DNA of 64,000 bases from Klebsormidium nitens (Eukaryota > Streptophyta > Klebsormidiophyceae > Klebsormidiales > Klebsormidiaceae), in the NCBI GenBank assembly GCA_000708835.1, contig DF236964.1, positions 361,206 through 425,205 on the forward strand, written 5' to 3'. A model generated the notes under the pieces. The model was not told where the DNA came from and searched no databases. It saw only the letters and a program-made list of their open reading frames with translations. This document shows, piece after piece, positions 22,363 to 35,300 of the stretch; within the stretch, counting starts at the first letter, position 1, and each line of letters opens with the position of its first letter. Made by a program: the position numbers and the translations under genes.

Positions 22363-23399
22363 AAAGTTTCCAGAATTGGTAGCAAGATCAATAGGTGACA
22401 CTTTTTGGGGATTTGCATTCGATTGCCCACTTGAAGAGAAAGTTGGATGGCCGTTCAAAGCGTTGGTTGGTTCTAGCTGATCTTCATGCCTTCGAAGAAA
22501 TATACTAGCAGTGCCAGACTCTCAGCTCCACGGAGCATCCTTGGAGTGGTCCAATCAATACAAAAGTAGGAGTAAATAGCGAAGTATCGTATGCAAGTTA
22601 GTAGGGTGGCCCTACTACCACTTCTGTCTAAAGAGTTCGATGTGCAAGTATTTCTATATCTTATGTATGCGTCTTCCACGCATCTGCACTTGTAGTTTGC
22701 AGTAATTGATGTACATCATACCGTAGGTTTCAACAAGAACCTGAACTTAGTAGAGTAGGTTGACTTTGGCCAAACTTGTGTACAGTTTCCTGCAAACATT
22801 GTTGCGTGTCTGAGTTTATTCCACACCAACGTCTTACCTCTCTATGCATTGCCTTGTTTTAAGGTCCTGAGTAGAGGCACTTTGCTTATCAGGAACACCC
22901 TCAGTGAGGAAATCCTGTGCAACATGTGCGCGATTGTGCACGCCCAAAGGCCGGCACTGGCTAGGCACATGCACAGTTAACCTAGGGCAACCTTATTGCA
23001 ATACATCGTTGTCATTGGCGGACGGTCACTCTATACCATATTGCATGTTTGGCTCATCGACCGCGGACTGACTGGCGCATGCGACTTATGATTCATCAGC
23101 AGTGCCCAAACGTATATGCACATGGCGCAATCATTCATGAGGCTCTGCAGCTGGCACGGAGGCTCACGAATCATTGGACTCGAAACTCTCTGGCAGACAC
23201 TGCCATGGCCAAGGATCTCACGGCATGGCATTTAATTATTATTGCACAGGGAATGTAGTCCCGAATCTGCAAAGCCGCTGCGGCACGCTTCAAGCAAGAT
23301 TTATAATGGCCGAAGGGCATTTCACGCGCACGTACAATCCATCAACGAATTGCCGTTTGAGCAAAGACTCAATTTGCACTGCATCTGAGTACTATCAGC
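22363..23399. other. Gene-free stretch between convergent genes
   Basis: No exon is recognised. It holds the 3' flanks of the CxxC frame (+) and the AAA+ gene (-). Confidence 0.4.
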
Positions 23400-26300
23400 T
23401 CAAATAAACGCGCGCATTGCGACCTCATCAATCTCGTCTCTCCTGGCATCCTTCTCCGCTTCAGCAGCTTCCATCAGATCTTTTTGTGTGACGACCCGTT
23501 CCTCCAACGGCCGGAGCGCCACCTTTGCCGCGGCCCGGACGGTCGCCCCGCTGATCGCCCCGCTGTTGAACTCGAAGCGCCGCCCGAGCTCGTCAAAGTC
23601 GATGCCGGGTGCGAGAGGGACCTGACAACAAGGAAAGTAAAGTTGTCTAAAAGTGGCCTACATGAGCTGGAAGCAAAGTCCCGACAGAACCTCTTGCTCA
23701 TCACGACTCCTTGACCAATTTCGAGAACTTCGCAACGATCCATACGAATGTCCAAGACTGCTTCTTCGGTTCTGCGCCAGTCTCTGCTGAAGTGTGAGGC
23801 GCGCCGTGTCCAAATGACTACCAGAAACGCCCGAAACTTGCCGAAAGTAGCAAACTGTTCGAGATGAAGTCACCAGTCGGGCGGATTAGAAAAGCAGCCG
23901 ATATACAATCGGGCGACAAATAACTGCAGGCCCAGGGCCAACGGTGCCTTATCGAACTGGTCAGCAATCTTAGTCTTCCTCTGTCCGACAGTTCAAATTG
24001 AAAGATGTCCTCTTTTAAAAACTCCCTAAATTTCGGATACTCGATGCGCCAGGTTGCGGTCATTTAACGAAGGGCAGAAAAACGAGGACAGCTCAGGAGT
24101 GTCCGCAGTTGCGGACGGCGGACGCACCTTGTCCGGCAGCAGCTTGCGCCACATGCGGCCACGTGTCTTAGCGTCCGGCATCTTGAACTCGACGATCACC
24201 CGCAGGCGGCGCATCAGCTCCGGGTCTAGACGCCGGATTGCGCTACTCTGAAAGCCAGGAACCAAAGTATCTTTTCAGAGTTCGATAAGATTCTTTGCTT
24301 TTCTTTCTCCAAGAAAACGTGGGTCTTTCGCCGTGTGCACGGTGTGCTAAGACAGCTCTTCAAACGCTCAATCAATCAACTTTCGAAGGGGGTGGATCCG
24401 TTCCACGTAGATCCGTGCGAAGCAGCAAAAGCAAGCGGCACTGCAATACGCTCCAAACCCTGAGTTCAACCTCGAAGAGATTTCTGCAGGAACATCGAAA
24501 GCCCAAGAACGACGTCCCCTGTTTCCCAAAGAAAGCATGCTTCACTGCTCCCCAAATTGGCATCGGCGACACACATGCGCAAACATGTTGCCAACAAGAG
24601 CCAGATGACGCGTCACTAGTTAGGAAAAGATGCCGCGAAGGACCTTCCGTGAACCCGAATCGAATAGCAGACCTGTAACGGCCGCTGCTTCTGAATATGC
24701 AAGACTTTATGATCTGATCGAGCGAGCTCGTCCCAACAACGAAGGAAACTTTGGGTCAACTCGGATAATGATAGGGGTCACGACAAAAAAGACAACCAGA
24801 CTAGGACAGAACCAAGGTAATCTACTTGGATACTTACCTGCGATGAGGATACGAACCCGTGGAGACCAGTGTAAACAAGTAGACGGCTCTTGCGCTCCTT
24901 TTCGGGCTACGGAATCGACGAACAGAGAACTTGCAAAAAGCAATCACAGAACAAGGAACAAAAATGGACGCATAAAAGCACAAATATGACTAGAGTAAGA
25001 TTCGAGGGGTGAAACACCGACGGAAGTATGAAACAGGAAAGATCGTACCTGGATGTTGTTCGCAATGAGTATGCACACCCCTGGGAATCGCTCCAGGTTG
25101 TACAGCAGCAGCCCGATGGCGGCTGACGACGACCGGGAGACCATCATGTCTTCGTCGTTCCCCCCCTCGATCACCTGCCGAGGTCGAAACTTTGAACAGT
25201 TGCCGCGATCGAATGGTGAACCAAATGATTCTCCTATCGAAGAGATGCCCCCCCGCCATGCTTGTGATTGAGTTCCGGTTCATGTGTTGTCAGGCGCTAT
25301 TGTTGCGCTTGATGGACTTAGCCGCAGCGAACGCTTTCAGATCTGTACTCCGTCAGCAAACGCCGTTGATGACGTCAATTTCAACGAGCTGCACCGTCTG
25401 CGGAGGAAACATTATCTTCTTAAGGTATACCTCGTGTTCGTCAAAGGCTGACCTCAAAACATGCTAAATCCTCGGCATGGCCCTGAATGATTAGCCCCAG
25501 TTCTGAACGGAGTTCTTGGTTGTCATTGAGTTGGGTCAAAAAACGGGTTTGGGTTAACCCACCTGGAAGTCTTCGAGAACCAGCACTGCGTCCATGAGGC
25601 GCGCGTCCTTGAAGGTGGCGGTTATCGCGGAACCCGTCTTGGAGGAGCTCTCCTGCGACACTAGCTGCGCGCAGTTGATCACCTGCGCACGAAAAAATCA
25701 TTTTGAGGTCGTGAAATATAGGGTGCTAAATGTTTGCTTAGGATTTTATCAAATCAGTAGTATAGCGTCATTCGGAAAAGGTGATCGCCTGCAAAACGAA
25801 CCGCACACAAACCGTGCTGTAGGAAAATTTTGCTTCTTTGGCGATGCTAAGGGAGCCCACGAAGAATCTTCTGAGTCCCAAACGTAATATGTACAGCGTC
25901 GTTTCCTTTTCCAAGAATTGCGGTTGTGCTGATGTCTCACAAGAAAAAGCATGTACCACGGTCGAAGCAAGCTTGAATTGTGCCATATCCAAGAATCGCG
26001 ATCAGCGCAGTGCGTAAGGTAATCTTCAACAGCAGCCAAAGAATCAACGGCACAGAAAGGTTCTTCGTTGACTGCGAAGCCCCAAAAAAATGAACCTGGT
26101 CCGCTTGCCAAGTCGCACTCCTGATTTCAACACTCAAAACTTCAATCGGAAGTTAGACCTCTACTTTGACTACGCAAGAGACCGGGCAGTATCAGACTTT
26201 AGTTTCTCAGAACTGTGGCTTACAATCGTCATTGAAGAGACCTTCAGAGCTCAAAAAATGGGTTTCATCAAACATTCAAATCGGCAAGGCTTTGTGGCTT

Positions 26301-29300
26301 GAGAAACCCGTCACCTTGAGAGGACGTCCCAGCTCAAAGCCAATCGCCTCGGCGGCCGCGGACTTTCCGGAGCCGTGGATTCCCCAGAACAGAGCCGCGG
26401 TGCCGACCCGCTCTTGGGCGAAGCCCCATGAGCCCACCATGACCGCGCGCGCCTTTTCGAAGTTGACGATGGACTCAAGCTGCGAAACGAACAGTACGGT
26501 TGAAGTGAGCGCTCTGCGCATCATTTCAATGAGCGCAACGAAAATGTGACGTTGAACTCGAGCTGCAAGAAGAGACAATGCGTAAGAAACAATGGATTCT
26601 GAGTTGCGAGCACTGAGTCTGCAGGATGTGGGGTAGTGCCGGTTGGACGCAATACCGCCCGTGGGTCGCGAGGGGTATGCAGAAGATGACTGGAAATCGT
26701 GCATTGAGTATCAACTTCTGCAACGACGACTTGCCTCACTGGAGTACTGCGTCCCAGGCCTACTGATGTGCAGTCCTATGATATGCTCTGCAAGCAAGCC
26801 TCTGCGGGCAACACGCATGCATTTGAACGGCAAGCGCAACAAGTTTGTTGCAGGGGTTGCCCAGCCACTGTCCGCTCCCCTGGCAAAGCCCCATTTTAGC
26901 CAGCCGCAGAGCCCAAAGCCGGGGTCAATCGCAAGCTATGCGCGCATCTACGGCTGAAGCAAAGCAATGCCCTTGATCGTCCAATGCCTTTGGGAACACA
27001 AAAACACTTTCCTCTCTTCCGTCACCGTCGCCCAGACCCTTCGAAAACGACCCCGTTGAAAGCGTTAGACGTGAGAGTATTCCCACCTGCTTGCGCATCT
27101 GTGACGAGAGCACTAGGTCGTCCAGTCCGGTCTTGGGCACGACCCGGTGTAGAAAGGCCTTCATTTGGAGGCTGCCCCGCATCTGCATCTGGCAGCCCTC
27201 CACGATGTCGTCCTCCGTCACTTTGGGGTCGTCTGCGCTACGGCTGATCGCGAGGAGAAGCGCGCTCACAAGCGCGTTCTTGATGTAGCCTCCCGTCAGC
27301 TCATATCTGCAACATACAGGAGTTGAACCAGGTATTTGAACAATGAATTTGATATATTTTAGATCCGTTATTTGCCCGTCGTCCGTCACTTTGTGGTCAT
27401 CTGCGCTGCGGCTGATCGCGAGAAGAAGCGAGCTCACGAGGGCGTTCTTGATGTAGCCTCCCGTCAGCTCGTACCTGCAAAGGGAAAAGGTTCGGATGAA
27501 GATCATTCGAGTCAACAGGAAAGCTGTAAAAGTAGGAGTTCTGGTAAAGTGGGTTCGTCTGCACCGCGGCTGATCGCAAGGAGAAGCGCGCTTACGAGCG
27601 CGTTCTTGATGTAGCCTCCCGTCAGCTCGTACCTAAAAACGATAAGAGCCGGATCAGAGAATTGGAGACACAGTGGAGTTGAGAAATGTCTGATTTTCGA
27701 AAAAGAGACTGGGTTCGTCAGTGATGCGGCTGATCGCGAGGAGAAGCGCGCTCACAAGCGCGGTCTTGATGGAGCTTCCTGTCAGCTCGTACCTAAAAAA
27801 GAAAAAGAGCCGGATCAAGAGACTTCGGAACAAAGTAAAGTTGTGAAGAGTAAAATCTCCTGGGGAAGTGGGTTCGTTAGTGACGCGGCTATTGGCAAGA
27901 AGAAGCGCGCTCACGAGCGCGCTCTTGATGTAGCCTGTTGTTAGCTCGTACTGACGACGCAAATGACTCGGAACCTTCGTTTCTCACCTGACGCAACTCT
28001 CTTCCGATCGAGCGCCTCTGCAAGCCGCAGCTTGCACGACGGAGAGCTCCCAGAAAAGTATCCTCTGCGTGTGGTCCGGAACGAGCAACTGACTCTCAAA
28101 GGGCGAGAAACTTACAACGTTGAACCTTCTAAAGTAGACAGCTCACCTCGGCGCATTCTTCTCCAAGTTGAGCGCCTCCGCAAGTGATTGTTTCCAAAAG
28201 GGTAGCTCTCATGTCAAACTTCTCTGCACGTGTGGTCTCATGCCGAGAGACGCAATCGCAGATTTTAAAGCGCAGAATCCCACAACCTAACGTTTCATGA
28301 CTCTGCCATCTCCCCCGAGCGCAATCTTCTCCCAGTCGAGGGCCTCTCCAAGTGGTCTTCTCCGTGAGGAGAGCTTCCAGATCAACCTTCTCTGCAGTAC
28401 TCCTGGTGAGGGAACTCGCTGGGTCTTGAAAGCTTGAGGAGCTTGAAAACGTGACATTGCAAACTCTTTGGAGCCCTCACCTGAGCGCAATCTTCTCCCA
28501 GTCGAGCGCCTCGGCGAGCGGCAGCTTCCGCGACGAGAGCTCTCAGATGAGTCTCCGTAGCGTGTGGTCTGAGTTCTGAGACTCGCCAGCTAGCTCTTAG
28601 ACCCTAGCAAAAAAAATCCCGCAGGAAGCAAACAGTTGAAGTCCTCACCTCAGCGCAATCTTCTCCCAGTCGAGCGCTTCAGCGAGCGGCAGCTTCCGCG
28701 ACGAGAGCTCCCAGATGAGTCTCCGTTGCGTATGGTCCGGGTGGCGGAACTCGCTGACGCACGTGATACGCCGGTGCATGGCTTCGTCGAGGTCCAGCGG
28801 CCGGTTGGTCGCGAGCATGATGATCCCCTCGTGGCGCTCCATCTCGGTCAGCAGGGCGTTTAGCAAGCGGTCCCCGCCCCTCTCACGCTGCAAAGGGGAA
28901 AACGAAACAAGCAGCTTAGAAAGATACTCATCGGTTGGAATGACTCTTATGAAGGTTGAAAGAAGATCCTTTCATAACGCTCCATCTCCGTGAGAAGCGT
29001 TCGAAAGGTAATCTCCGCCCTTCTCACGTTGCACACAAAGGGAAAGAAAAAAGGCCAGAGAGTGAAGCGACGGGGAACAGTGACACAAGAGCTTACAGAT
29101 GCAGATTGTACCGAGAATGATGATGCCTCTGTGGGCGATACAAAACGCAAATTTAATCACGTTGCGTAAAAGTGGATACTTACAATGAGGGCTTCGAAGG
29201 GTTACATCAGGCTGTTATAATGGGTTGGTGAAGGTTCTGCGCTTCAACGTTCCAATATCGCCTTGCTTTAAGCGGCCAGATTTTGGCCATGAGTAAGTCT

Positions 29301-32300
29301 GGCGCCGAATCCAGAAGAGGGAACGCAACTGCAGAGTCTTACTTGTGCAAAGATGGCCTTGCACTTGTCAAACGATATTGACAGCATCATTCATCTTCGC
29401 GTTCTAAAGAGACTTTCAACGTTTGCCAGCGCTTCTTTTACCATCATCTCGATTTATATCGGCGACAAGACGCACGCATCCAGCGGTGAAAGCGAGCAAG
29501 TGACCATGCGCTTTGACTGACCTGTGCAAAAATGGCCTCGCACTCGTCGAAGAAGATGACGGCGTCGTTCATCTCCGCATCCCGGAACAGCCCCCGCAGG
29601 TCCGCGCCCTGGTCCTCCCCCCGGTTGCCCGAGCTGACCGCCGTGCTCAGGCTCTGGAAGTCCACGAGCAGCACACGCTTGCCTGACGTCAGCAGAACAC
29701 GATGACGTCAGCAACGATTTATATCAGCAATAACAATGACGTCAGCAGCGATACTTCCCCCCGATTGCCAGGGTAACCGCCGTACTAGGCTCTGGGAATC
29801 CACCAGCAGCACGCGCCTGCCTGACGTCAGCAAGAAGAGGGTTACGTCAATGGAGGATGATGACAGCAGCGGCGGACATTGCGACGAAGACAGGGAAGCA
29901 GACGGGAGGACGCTTTGCTAATCGGAAAAACAACATGCGAAAGATGAATAAAGTCAGAGAAAAAAGCACCATCGCTGACAAAAAGTTCGACGGACGGGTC
30001 GCTCAAAGGGTCCATCCGAACGACTGGGGTCCGAGGCAGCGAGGGAATCATGTCGCTCTCCGTAAAGGAAAAGAAGATCCAACAGAGGAGGGCCACAAAC
30101 AGCACAATATTGAATCGACAGACAACCAAAGAGGCAAGCGTCTTCAAACTCCGGGTTCCCTGGATTAATGGTGAAGCATTCGCTTTTGAAAGTCGAGGGA
30201 GTGTCATCCAGGTCATCCAAATGGCGCGAGGGCAACGCCCACATAGGCCCATTCACAAAACAACGAGATCTCGATATTCGAAGATTTCGGATAAGTCCAT
30301 ACCTAGATGGTGCGCCACAGCGTTGACGGTCATGGTCTTCCCGGTCCCCGACGCCCCGCAGAGCAGGATCACCAGCCCCGCGCCGTAGTTGATGACGTCC
30401 TCCAGGCCGGCCGTGTGGCGGTACTGCTTGAACTTGGCGTAGTTGTCCACCGTGCGCAGCAGCACCGCTTTCTGCTCTTCTGGTAGCACCACTTGATCCA
30501 TCGAGATCTGCATGTCAAGGTGTTTCAGGTATCAGGTTGTTGATGTTCGGAGTTGCAATTCTAAGACTTTCGAATCGAAGTGAAGGTACTTTCCCAGTAC
30601 TAATTTAACTTGGCGTACCTGTCCACGCAACAACGCTTTCTGCTCCTCGGGTACACCAAAGATCCGATGAATAGTTCATTGACACCAATTCATCCACCAA
30701 GATCCACAATTCATGTCTGGTCACAGCTGGCCTTCTTGAGCGGTTGTTGCAGAATCCGATTGTTTCTAAGCTCGACGCTACTATATTTCGAATAAACTTA
30801 GCGAAATATAAAAACCCACCACATCCGATCGGATGAGACATAGTCTGACCATACGAAGCAAAATTTTAGACACAGACCGAAATTTACTCCCGAACACTTT
30901 TCTAGATTCCCGCACCTTGGGATGGTACAAATGGCTCCCCTCCACTAGTTCGTTCATCTCGGTGTCCAGCCCCACAATCCAGTCGAGCATCCGCCGATCT
31001 AGTTCCACCTGTTGGTCCATCAGATCGCCGCCGTTCCGTGTGTACGGCGGCGGCCGGATCTTGATCAGGGCCTTTGACACCAGGCGGCTGGACTTATAGA
31101 AGTACGGGCGTGCAGAGACTTGGTCTTTGAACGTGTCGAGGAAGACCGTCAGAATGTCCTTGACCTGAAGACGGTAGGAAGGGTGGACAATGAGTGAATA
31201 TCTGAGAGTCTGGAACTCTATCAGCGCCTTTGACACTAAGCAGCTGGACTTTTGACAGTAATGGCGTGCAGAAACTTGGTGCTTGGAAGAGTCGAGAAAG
31301 ACCGTTGGACTGCCCTTCAGAGAACGGAGCGAGTCAAGTTGGTCAGAAAAGCGGTGGGATAAAGCGTCTGAGCGGTCCAATATTTCAGTAGATGGGAGGG
31401 GCCTGCTCAATCCTCCCAAATTGACAGGATCAGACCCTCAGCCCATCCTCCTCAATGAAAGAAGAAAGCGCAAAAAAGGGCAATAGACGAAAAGGACGCC
31501 CGACAGATAAAGGATAAGCAGACCCGAACACAGCAAACCTTGCAGAATCCCTCACCTGCACCGTATCTGCTGTCCTCCGGTAGCTGCTTCCCCCGTCGTC
31601 CGCCTCGTAGATGCTCTTCACGACCGGCGAGATCGCAACACCTGTCAGCATCGTGACCACCCCTTTTTCAAACTCGTCCAACCCCAGCTTCCGGGCTAGC
31701 GCCTCCAGCCGCGGGAGCTCCACCGGGCCGTCCTTAACCTCCCCCTTAACCTCGCCCTTAACCTCGTCCTTAACCTCGTCCTTAACCTCCCCGTCCTTCA
31801 CTGCGTCAGACACTGCCCCAATTTTGTCAGAAGAGGCACCGGCCGCAACCGTTGATGTATCCTGCTCCATCGGAACCGCCGTTTCCGTTCCTTCCACAGG
31901 TGTCTTCGCCTTCGCGTCCCCGCTTTTGTCTTTCTTATCCGCTTTCTTCCCCTTCGCTTCGACTTTCGCACTCGCATCTCCGTTCCCCACCGGAATCTCC
32001 GCATTCGCCTCTGCCTTTCCAGCGTCCCCATCGGCCCCCTTCTCAGTCACCGCGGCCCTGACGTCAGCAGACTCCCCGCCCACGGGCAGGATGACGTCAG
32101 CGGGCGGCTCGCCGCTCTTCTTGAGGGCTTCCTCCGTGACCGCCAAACGCTCGCGCAGCTTGGTCTGCGCAAACTTGAGCTTGGCCTTGAGCTCGCGCGT
32201 GCTGGGCGCCTTGCTGTTCTTGTAGTTGTACCCATCGTACCACCCGCCTGTGAAAGGCAAAAGCATGACGTCAGCGGGGAAGATCATTGGTCTAACAAAT

Positions 32301-35300
32301 TAGGCACATTCGAAAACGGACGATCGAGTTTTTGTGTGCCTGTGGCTTGCTTGAAAGTTGGGTCTGTACGAACCGATCGATTTTGGGCGTTTCTGCAGTC
32401 AACCAGCCGCCTGAAAGCTGACGGATCACCCCACCAGTGAGCCTCTCGCGTTTGCAGTTGCAAGTCGGATCTGATACGAAGACATTCGAAAAGAAACGAT
32501 TGCAACAGTATCCAGAATCGCCGTACATGGCAAACATCCCAAGAGCCGACTTTCAACGAAAAGTCAATTTTCAAGTTGGCGAAATCAAACGAGTTAGTCA
32601 TCTCTGCGGTGGGTCAAGCTGCCACCAGGCCCGTTCAAATCCTCTCAACCCACTTTTGGCTTCTACTAATCCACGATTTCAACCCCTAAGGTGATTTCAA
32701 CGCTTTAACCCACCTGGCGCGTTCCCCGCCTCCTTCAGATCCTCCTGGTGCCGCGCCTTTGACACCCTCATCTGCAGCGCTAGCACCTGAAAACTGTCGT
32801 CCAAATACTCCAGACTATCCTGATACGGCTGCAAATCCGACTTCTCCCCCTTCTCTAACCCGGCCCCTGACCCCTCCTCCCTAACCATCCCGTTCGTTTC
32901 CGGGGGGGTCCGCTTCCCCTCGGCCGCAACCCCCTGCTCCAACGCCCGGAACTCCGCTGCCAGGTCGTCTTCCAAACCCGAGTCCTTCCGCGAGCGTTTC
33001 GTGCCCTTCTTCCTGCCATCGGAAACTCCCACGTTCTCGACTTCGCTTCCGCCGCCCGAGGTTCCGTTCCGTTCCGCTTCGGCCGTTCCGTTCTGGACGT
33101 CCGGCGCCGCGCTTCGAGCGCCGTTCTCGGGCGGAGCAGCCGAATCCATAATGTTTAGCAGTTCCGTCCGGCTGAGCTTCAGGCGCTGCTCCGTCCGGAT
33201 CGGGTTGCCGAGGAGAACGGAGACGGCGTCGTTCACCATTTTCAGGTTCTTTCCGTCGTAGTCCTCCTGACAAACAGAGAGCAACAGAGTTGGTTAAGCA
33301 CTCGGTATCATTGGTCAGTTGCACCCATATGTAGTTCAGAGAACGAAAAGCGGATTGTGCCTTAAGAAGAGATTCAGGGATACGAGACAGGCGAACACTG
33401 GGCGGGTCAAGGAATCTGACTATATAGCACGCAGGTGGCTACCGAAAGGGCATGACAAGTCCACTGGTGCAAGGAGAGGCAGACAAGGATCTCTGGCGTT
33501 AGCCTACTTGGGTCTGAGAGTTTTGCATACTAACAGGTACCGTCCTGCAAAATGCACGCAGCCGCTTCCTACCCAAAAAAGCGAAACAAAACGATCCGTT
33601 CGACTCCGTACAGCCACTCGACGTTTACTCAAGCCTTGGAAATATTTCAAAATTCAATCACCCGCCTCCGCAGTTTCACGGAATAACGTCTTACAGCCGT
33701 TCGACTGTCGAACTACCCGTCTCGCTTTCCCATTGCGTATCCAAGCACTGCTGAATATGTACCAAAGACGTAGCTGACGCAGGGGAAGCAGACTCCGGAC
33801 CATTTCCACGTAAAGCACTCCTTCATCATCTATCGTTCCTGCAAAGAAACTTCCATCGCAAAAGCTTCCTTCATCCGCCAGTGGAGGTGGCAAAGACCCC
33901 CTCACCAATTCCATTTGGCATATGCACCCTCTTGTCGTCCATGAAACGAACCTCCATCTTCAAACAACTTCCTCCAGCCGTTTGAACGTAAGTAAGACTG
34001 GGCTCACCACTTCCTGACGATCCCTTTCACCATATGCATCCTCTTGTCGTCCTTGAAACGATTTCCCTTTCTCGAAACAACTTTCTCCAGCCGTTGTTGA
34101 ACATAAATAAGACTAAACAAGACTTGGCTCGCCACTTCCATGACGGATCCCTCCAGCATTGCACCCTCTTGTCGTCCGTCAAACGAAACGCTTTCTTAGA
34201 AACACTTTCTTCAGCCGCTATGAGTCGTAAATGAGCCCTGCTCACCACTTCCATGACGATCCCCTCCAACATATGCACCCTCTTGTCGTCCAAGAACTCG
34301 TCCATCTCAATCGCCGACAGCCCGCAGAGCAGCATCTCCCAGTCGCGATCCTCCGGCCTCGGCGTGCCCAAACCTAGGCCTAGGATGTTGTTGAAAGCCA
34401 GACTGGAACTCCCTCCCTTGACAAATAAGAGCTGCAAGGCAGGGAACCAAAGTTTTCAGGAGATGAGTTGGAGTTCCATATATGTCTGTGTCATTGTGAG
34501 GGGTTGAGAGGGCTAACGGAAGAAGAATTGGATGACTTTCTGAAATAGATCGGAGCTTCGTCCGTCATGACGAAAGAAGTGGAACTGCTGGTGAGGAGGC
34601 TGCCACTTAGGCGGACAAATGTGGTGCGTAAACCTCTGCTGCTGGCCAAGAGCCACTTGTGATAGCACCTTCAACTGACAAATGAGCCATCCACTCAACC
34701 TGTTTGCCACACCAGGGAATGCCCGTTGTTGGATGCCATGTCATAAACTTTCTAAGAGATTTAAACCCAGCGATTGTCCGAAATATAAAGGGAACGTTAA
34801 GGTGGCCCGCAGAGCAGGTAGTCAAAAACGTTTCAGCGATGCGGTCTCTGCAGAGTGCACTTATGCCCCTTGTTCGAACATATGCCAGTCATCCCCCACA
34901 TCATAGTAGCAGTCTGGACCACAAATGTTTGACAGGCTTTTCTTGGGTGCCAAATGAAGCAGTGTGGAACCACCAACCTTCAGCAGATCCTTCTCCTTTC
35001 CACTCAACGGGTATCGCTCCGAAAGCCGGTACACTAGTGGTTGTTCCGCCTCTGGGGCGTTTTGGAGACGCGCGCAGCCCACCATTTCAACTGCTTTCAA
35101 GAGACGTTCCACAACCTCCAGGTCGTGCTGCCTGCATAGAACCATGAAAGGTGAACCAATCATCTCGACTTGAAACCCACAGCTCTTGTGGCGAGTTTGC
35201 GCTGGCTGCTTATTGCTGCGATATGCCCTGGAATATGAACTTACCGTCCAGGTTGAAGTCTTACAAAAAGGCTTTGGATACTTCAGTCACAACAGGAGCA

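Noticed and set aside
31611-32225. A 204-codon Ser/Pro/Thr-rich plus-strand frame.
   Set aside because: It is antisense to the repetitive exon 5 of the AAA+ gene.
34861-34977. Continuation of the frame past AAA+ exon 2 (TLLHLAPKKSLSNICG).
   Set aside because: A donor at 34977 and the phase of exon 3 place it in the intron.
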